In this document: positions 6,994 to 10,716 of the stretch, one piece after another
Layout: each line of letters begins with the position of its first letter
How positions within the stretch are numbered: position 1 is the stretch's first letter
Assembly: GCA_015063655.1 (NCBI GenBank)
Contig: SVTU01000046.1
Span: forward strand, 1 to 10,716
Direction: 5' to 3'
DNA length: 10,716 nucleotides
DNA from: Oscillospiraceae bacterium
GTDB taxonomy: Bacteria; Bacillota; Clostridia; Oscillospirales; CAG-272
The notes under the pieces: generated by a model
Database searches by the model: none
What the model saw: only the letters and a program-made list of their open reading frames with translations
Told to the model about the DNA's origin: nothing
Made by a program: the position numbers and the translations under genes

Positions 6994-8604
6994 ATGTCCA
7001 ACTACTTTGGCGCTATGCTTGACATGTCAAGAAACGCCGTCATGAAACCCGATGAGGTCAAACAATATGCCCTCACACTCAAAAAGCTCGGCTACAATAT
7101 GCTCCAGCTTTACACAGAGGATACCTATGAGGTAGACGGCGAGCCCTACTTTGGCTACCTGCGCGGCCGCTACTCGCAGGACGAGCTGCGTGACATTGTT
7201 GCCTACTGCGACAGCATCGGTGTAGAGGTCATTCCCTGCGTTCAGACCTTAGCTCATCTTAACGCCATTTTCAAATGGGACATCTACCGAAAGACGATTT
7301 TGGACTATGATGATATTCTACTCATCGAAGACCCCAGAACCTATGAGCTGATTGAAAACATGGTCAAAACTCTGCGCGCCTGCTTCACCTCAAAATATAT
7401 CCACATCGGCTGTGACGAGGCACATATGGTAGGACTTGGCAAGTATCTTGACAAGCACGGCTATCAAAACCGCTTTGACATTATCCGCCGCCACCTGGAC
7501 AAGGTGCTCGAAATTACCAAAAAGTACAACTTTCACCCCATGATGTGGTCTGATATGTTCTTCCGCCTAGCCAATAAAGGTATATATCATTCCGCCGATG
7601 CCGTCATCACCGATGACATTGTAGACTCCTGCCCCGAAGGAATTGATCTCGTTTTTTGGGAATATTACGCCAACACATATGATTTCTACGATACCATGAT
7701 TCGCTCTCACCAAAAATTCCGCCGTGATATTTGGTTTGCCGGCGGCAACTGGACCTGGATGGGTTGGGCTCCTCACAACAAGTGGTCTGTGGAAAGCATG
7801 CAACCCGCTATGCAGGCGTGCCGTAAGCACGGCATTACCAACATCTTTACAACCCTGTGGGGTGATGACGGTAAGGAATGCTCCTACTACTCCGTCCTGC
7901 CCTCTCTGTACGCCATCCGCCGCTTCTACGACGGTGTGGAGGATATGGATATCATCAAACGTGAGTTTGCCGAGATCACGGGTGAGGACTTCGACGCCAT
8001 GATGCGCCTCGATATCCCCAACGATATCACCGACAACAGGTCGTATAGCGCTAACCCCTCTAAGTATATGCTCTATAGCGACCCCTTCCTCGGCTTCCTT
8101 GATAGCACCATTGTTCCCGATGCCCCAGCCAAGTATGCCGAATATGCCAGGGTTTTGGCCAAGGATGCCGAAAACAGCAAGAGCTTTGGTTATATTTTCA
8201 CCTGCGAGGCCAAGCTGTGCGAGGTGCTCGCTCTAAAATACGATCTCGGTGTGCGCACACATAAGGCATACAAGGACAAGAATATGGACGCTCTGCGTGC
8301 CCTTGCCGAGGACTACGCCAACATCATAGCCTTAGTAGAGGAATTCCACGAACTTTTTGAAGAGCTGTGGTTTCGCGAGAATAAGCCCCACGGCTTTGAC
8401 GTACAGGATCAGCGCATCGGAGGTCTGCTTCTCCGTCTGCACACCTGCCGCAAGCGATTGCTTGCTTACGTTAACGGTAGCATAGACAGTATTCCCGAGC
8501 TTGAGGAAGCCCTGTTGGATTATCATTCCAATGGAAATCCCCGCAAGGAATATGCTCTGACTTTTAATAATTGGAGCAAAACAGTCACTGTCAATCCCAT
8601 CTGA
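6994..8604 (+). CDS. GcnA-like GH20 beta-N-acetylhexosaminidase, copy 1
   Basis: GH20 enzymes release terminal GlcNAc or GalNAc by substrate-assisted catalysis using an Asp-Glu pair. The 536-residue protein shows the TIM-barrel beginning near residue 5, with RGRYSQDELRDIVAYC at 58-73 and the catalytic Asp141-Glu142 in HIGCDEAHMVGLGKY. Aromatic/acidic pocket segments follow: MMWSDMFF (183-190), FWEYY (221-225), WTWMGWAPHNKWS (253-265) and TLWGDDGKECS (287-297). From about residue 330 it is mainly helical, as in the C-terminal domain of streptococcal GcnA. The zincin-like N-terminal domain of GcnA is absent. No signal peptide is present, so it should act in the cytoplasm. The chosen ATG follows a perfect AAGGAGG; an in-frame extension back to 6802 would read through tRNA-His, a terminator and the promoter and is rejected. 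The next gene is a full-length paralogue. Substrate is inferred only. Confidence 0.9.
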   Translation: MSNYFGAMLDMSRNAVMKPDEVKQYALTLKKLGYNMLQLYTEDTYEVDGEPYFGYLRGRYSQDELRDIVAYCDSIGVEVIPCVQTLAHLNAIFKWDIYRKTILDYDDILLIEDPRTYELIENMVKTLRACFTSKYIHIGCDEAHMVGLGKYLDKHGYQNRFDIIRRHLDKVLEITKKYNFHPMMWSDMFFRLANKGIYHSADAVITDDIVDSCPEGIDLVFWEYYANTYDFYDTMIRSHQKFRRDIWFAGGNWTWMGWAPHNKWSVESMQPAMQACRKHGITNIFTTLWGDDGKECSYYSVLPSLYAIRRFYDGVEDMDIIKREFAEITGEDFDAMMRLDIPNDITDNRSYSANPSKYMLYSDPFLGFLDSTIVPDAPAKYAEYARVLAKDAENSKSFGYIFTCEAKLCEVLALKYDLGVRTHKAYKDKNMDALRALAEDYANIIALVEEFHELFEELWFRENKPHGFDVQDQRIGGLLLRLHTCRKRLLAYVNGSIDSIPELEEALLDYHSNGNPRKEYALTFNNWSKTVTVNPI

Positions 8605-8613
8605 ATCACCGCA

Positions 8614-8645
8614 AACAGCACCGTCACGCCTGTGACGGTGCTGTT
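8614..8645 (+). terminator. Strong hairpin after GH20 copy 1, probable weak terminator
   Basis: AACAGCACCGTCAC (8614-8627) pairs perfectly over 14 bases with 8632-8645 around loop GCCT, starting 9 bases after the stop codon. The following bases are not a T run; a T/C-rich stretch appears only at about 8670-8697. Termination may be incomplete, allowing some read-through into the second GH20 gene. Confidence 0.65.
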
Positions 8646-8701
8646 GCTATCGTTCCGTTATAACTGTCATTCTCTCTTTTTCATCTTTTTTCTTTAATCA
8701 C

Positions 8702-8730
8702 TTGACTTATCGCTTTCCATTTGCTATAAT
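8702..8730 (+). promoter_or_regulatory. Promoter of the second GH20 gene
   Basis: TTGACT (8702-8707), a 17-base spacer and a consensus TATAAT (8725-8730). The -10 is a better match than in the first copy, while the spacer sequences are unrelated. Confidence 0.87.
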
Positions 8731-8742
8731 GCAGGTAACAAG

Positions 8743-8758
8743 CAAGCCTATGGGCTTG
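8743..8758 (+). promoter_or_regulatory. Inverted repeat in the leader of the second GH20 gene (candidate operator or 5' hairpin)
   Basis: CAAGCC-TATG-GGCTTG lies 12 bases after the -10 box and 17 bases before the ATG, the same register as in copy 1. The sixth base pair is C-G here and G-C in copy 1, so pairing or symmetry is kept while the bases change. Confidence 0.7.
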
Positions 8759-8775
8759 AACATAAGGAGGTTGCT

Positions 8776-10386
8776 ATGTCCAACTACTTTGGCGCTATGC
8801 TTGACATGTCAAGAAACGCCGTCATGAAACCCGATGAGGTCAAACAATATGCCCTCACACTCAAAAAGCTCGGCTATAACATGCTCCAGCTTTACACCGA
8901 GGAAACGTATGAGGTCACCGATGAGCCATACTTTGGCTACCTGCGCGGCCGCTACTCACAGGATGAGCTGCGTGACATTGTTGCCTACTGCGACAGCATC
9001 GGCGTAGAGGTCATTCCCTGCATCCAAACGCTGGCGCACCTGAACGCCATCTTCAAGTGGGAGGCATACAGCAAAACCATCAATGACTGCGGCGATATTA
9101 TGCTGATCGATGAGCCGAGAACCTACGAGCTGATCGAAAACATGTTCAAGACTCTTCGCTCCTGCTTCACGTCAAAGTACATTCACATCGGCTGCGACGA
9201 GGCACACATGGTCGGCCTTGGCAAATTTTTGGATAAGAACGGCTTCCAGAACCGTTTCGAGATCATTCACCGCCACTTGGAGCGTGTTTTGAAGATCGCC
9301 GAGAAGTACGGCTTCCACACCATGATGTGGTCAGACATGTTCTTCCGCTTGGCCAACAACGGCAAGTACCGTGCTACGGTAGATTGCATCACCGAGGATA
9401 TCGTTGCCTCCTGCCCCCCCGCCGTCGATCTGGTATACTGGGACTATTACTCAAACTCGCTTGAGGAATACGATATGATGATCCGTCTGCACAAGAAGTT
9501 CAACAGTGATGTTTGGTTTGCGGGCGGCACGTGGTGCTGGTCGGGCTGGGCGCCGCACAACAAATGGTCGATTGAGAGCATGAAGCAGGCCATGAGGTCT
9601 TGCCATGAGCAGGGTGTGCAAAACATCTTTATGACGCTGTGGGGCGACAACGGCAAGGAATGCTCTTACTACGCCGTGCTTCCCTCGTTGTACGCCATCC
9701 GCCGTTTCTACGACGGTGTGGAGGATATGGATGTGATTAAGCGTGAGTTTGCCGAGATCACGGGCGAGGACTTCGATGCCATGATGCGCCTTGATCTTCC
9801 CAATGACATCACCGACAACAGATACTATAGTGCCAACCCCTCCAAATATATGCTCTACAGCGATCCCTTCCTCGGCTTCCTTGATAGCACCATCGTTCCC
9901 GATGCCCCTGCCAAGTATGCCGAATATGCCGGGGTTTTGGCCAAGGACGCCCAAAGCAGCAAGACGTACGGTTATATCTTTGATTGCCTTGCCAAGCTGT
10001 GCGACGTACTGTCCTTGAAATACGATCTCGGCGTGCGCACCCGCAATGCCTACACCGCAAAGAATACCGAGGCTCTCCGCGCCCTTGCCGACGACTACGC
10101 CACTGTGATAGCACGTGTAGAGGCATTTTACGTCTCCTTCCGTGACCTTTGGTTCCGTGAGAACAAGCCCCACGGCTTTGACGTACAGGATCAGCGCATC
10201 GGAGGTCTGCTTATGCGTCTGCGTGCCTGCCGTGAGCGTCTGCTCGCCTATGCCGACGGCAAGACGGACAGCATTCCCGAGCTTGAGGAGACCATTCTTG
10301 GCTTTGAGGTCAAGAATACGCTCGCCAAGGAATATTCCTTTAACTATAACGGCTGGGCAAAGACGGTTACCGTCAACCCCATCTAA
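8776..10386 (+). CDS. GcnA-like GH20 beta-N-acetylhexosaminidase, copy 2
   Basis: This tandem paralogue is also 536 residues, and the constant 1782-base offset from copy 1 shows no net indel. It has the same catalytic Asp141-Glu142 (IHIGCDEAHMVGLGKF), MMWSDMFF at 183-190 and TLWGDNGKECS at 287-297, so it should be active. Pocket-side segments differ from copy 1: YWDYYSNS replaces FWEYYANT near 221-228 and TWCWSGW replaces NWTWMGW near 252-258, which could change specificity. There is no signal peptide, so it should act in the cytoplasm. The start has AAGGAGG in the same position as copy 1 and its own promoter. Long stretches are identical at the DNA level to copy 1 and others strongly diverged, suggesting gene conversion. 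A convergent ribosomal S21 remnant follows. As with copy 1, the family is clear and the exact sugar is not. Confidence 0.9.
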   Translation: MSNYFGAMLDMSRNAVMKPDEVKQYALTLKKLGYNMLQLYTEETYEVTDEPYFGYLRGRYSQDELRDIVAYCDSIGVEVIPCIQTLAHLNAIFKWEAYSKTINDCGDIMLIDEPRTYELIENMFKTLRSCFTSKYIHIGCDEAHMVGLGKFLDKNGFQNRFEIIHRHLERVLKIAEKYGFHTMMWSDMFFRLANNGKYRATVDCITEDIVASCPPAVDLVYWDYYSNSLEEYDMMIRLHKKFNSDVWFAGGTWCWSGWAPHNKWSIESMKQAMRSCHEQGVQNIFMTLWGDNGKECSYYAVLPSLYAIRRFYDGVEDMDVIKREFAEITGEDFDAMMRLDLPNDITDNRYYSANPSKYMLYSDPFLGFLDSTIVPDAPAKYAEYAGVLAKDAQSSKTYGYIFDCLAKLCDVLSLKYDLGVRTRNAYTAKNTEALRALADDYATVIARVEAFYVSFRDLWFRENKPHGFDVQDQRIGGLLMRLRACRERLLAYADGKTDSIPELEETILGFEVKNTLAKEYSFNYNGWAKTVTVNPI

Positions 10387-10390
10387 GTCT

Positions 10391-10432
10391 AAAAAAGGCT
10401 GTCTCAAGCATCCGTTTGAGACAGCCTTTCCT
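10391..10432 (+). terminator. Rho-independent terminator after GH20 copy 2
   Basis: AAAGGCTGTCTCAA (10394-10407) pairs with 10416-10429 over 14 bases around an 8-base loop, preceded by six A (10391-10396) and followed by a T-rich tail. It starts five bases after the stop codon. Confidence 0.88.
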
Positions 10433-10438
10433 TTGGTC

Positions 10439-10468
10439 AAAAAAGGGACGTTGCCATGCAACGTCCCT
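10439..10468 (-). terminator. Rho-independent terminator for the minus-strand S21 remnant
   Basis: AGGGACGTTGC (10444-10454) pairs with 10458-10468 around loop CAT (11 bp). The six A at 10439-10444 give a U tail on the minus strand only. It lies 13 bases beyond the S21 stop codon, so it belonged to that gene. Confidence 0.88.
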
Positions 10469-10481
10469 GATTTGTATACAA

Positions 10482-10604
10482 TTACTTGTACTTTCTCTTA
10501 CGAACTGCTTCCGACTTCTTCTTGCGTCTTACGCTGGGCTTCTCGCAGTGCTCCTTCTTGCGAAGATCGGTAAGAACGCCGGAGCGAGCGGTTGCACATA
10601 GCGT
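10482..10604 (-). pseudogene. rpsU: Ribosomal protein S21, 3' fragment without a start (probable truncated gene)
   Basis: Read on the minus strand, the frame ending at TAA (10484-10482) encodes the unmistakable basic C-terminal half of S21: ARSGVLTDLRKKEHCEKPSV followed by RRKKKSEAVRKRKYK. S21 is a small-subunit protein near the mRNA exit platform and is normally about 57-60 residues. Here similarity stops near base 10600, an in-frame TGA lies at 10607-10605, and no ATG, GTG or TTG start exists between that stop and the conserved part. The usual N-terminal half (around ENESL-ALRRFKR) is not found in any frame upstream. The Tyr usual in KREHYEKP is Cys, and CATARSG has two extra residues relative to the common CARSG. 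A terminator follows in the correct place. Either a decayed second copy or an assembly error would explain it; a functional S21 must then be elsewhere. Confidence 0.75.
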
Positions 10605-10716
10605 TCATAATTTGTTAATGCTATGAAGCAGCCCCTTTTTATCTGTTCCTTTTGGTTCTTCGCCACGTCACACAGCGGTTTTTCATCAGTAGGTGAAGGT
10701 CAGCATCACGGCATTT
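10605..10716. other. Unassigned sequence at the right edge of the window
   Basis: This stretch replaces the expected 5' half of the S21 gene. On the plus strand a frame opens at ATG 10623 and stays open to the window end (31 codons, starting MKQPLFICSFWFF) but has no Shine-Dalgarno sequence. On the minus strand two short frames are open, and neither resembles S21 or another family I know. CATAGC/GCTATG forms a loose inverted repeat across the junction (10599-10627). I see no promoter or transposon end that I would defend. Confidence 0.3.

Noticed and set aside
10391..10432. Possible insertion-sequence end (GGCTGTCTCA-like inverted repeat)
   Set aside because: The two arms face each other across 8 bases with A and T tails directly after a stop codon, which is a terminator. 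No transposase or second terminal repeat is present.
9451..10461. Long minus-strand frame opposite GH20 copy 2
   Set aside because: It is the complement of the conserved GH20 codons, starts inside the intergenic terminators and shows no family signature.
6606..10604. Genomic island integrated at the tRNA cluster
   Set aside because: I saw no second copy of a tRNA 3' end near the S21 remnant and no integrase, so attachment sites are not supported.
10608..10700. Frameshifted N-terminal half of S21 upstream of the remnant
   Set aside because: The frame reading into the remnant contains IALTNYER, which only faintly recalls ALRRFKR, and lacks the expected ENESL segment and a start. The match is too weak.
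1..10716. CRISPR array, toxin-antitoxin pair or defence locus
   Set aside because: No spaced direct repeats and no matching gene families were seen; every long gap is accounted for by promoters, tRNAs or terminators.

Overview
The window looks like a chromosomal segment from a member of the Clostridia (Firmicutes), with a moderately GC-rich, gut-type flavour. The grounds are the gene set (a divergent GyrA/ParC-type topoisomerase subunit next to prfA and a two-domain Sua5/TsaC, plus a YqeG-family HAD phosphatase), strong AGGAGG-like ribosome binding sites, TTGACA/TATAAT-type promoters with 17-bp spacers, and tRNA genes with encoded CCA ends. The genus cannot be fixed from the sequence alone.

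Layout. (1) Positions 1-3878, plus strand: a probable operon holding the 3' end of prfA (release factor 1), an L-threonylcarbamoyladenylate synthase, a type IIA topoisomerase subunit A, and a 37-residue membrane miniprotein. It ends at a bidirectional terminator (about 3896-3933) shared with a convergent operon. (2) Positions 3959-6449, minus strand: a YqeG-type HAD phosphatase, an endonuclease IV-like TIM-barrel protein (4-nt ATGA overlap) and an M24B Xaa-Pro aminopeptidase (8-nt gap), read from a promoter at 6480-6508. (3) Positions 6548-6916, plus strand: a divergent promoter driving three tRNA genes, Gly(TCC), Arg(TCT) and His(GTG), and a rho-independent terminator. (4) Positions 6920-10432, plus strand: two tandem, equal-length (536 aa) GcnA-like GH20 beta-N-acetylhexosaminidase genes, each with its own promoter, conserved inverted repeat, RBS and downstream hairpin. 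(5) Positions 10444-10716: a minus-strand terminator, the 3' part of a ribosomal protein S21 gene with no usable start, and about 110 bases I cannot assign.

Function. Regions 1-3 are housekeeping: translation termination, tRNA t6A37 modification, DNA topology, peptide turnover and tRNA supply. The two GH20 enzymes have no signal peptide and would act in the cytoplasm on imported amino-sugar oligosaccharides. No transporter or regulator for them lies in the window.

The most notable signals are the GH20 pair and the S21 remnant. The GH20 genes show patches of near-perfect nucleotide identity alternating with strongly diverged patches, and their promoters keep the same spacing around a CAAGC-N6-GCTTG inverted repeat while the surrounding bases have changed. 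I found no CRISPR array, transposase, phage gene, toxin-antitoxin pair or defence system, and nothing that justifies claiming a wholly new system.
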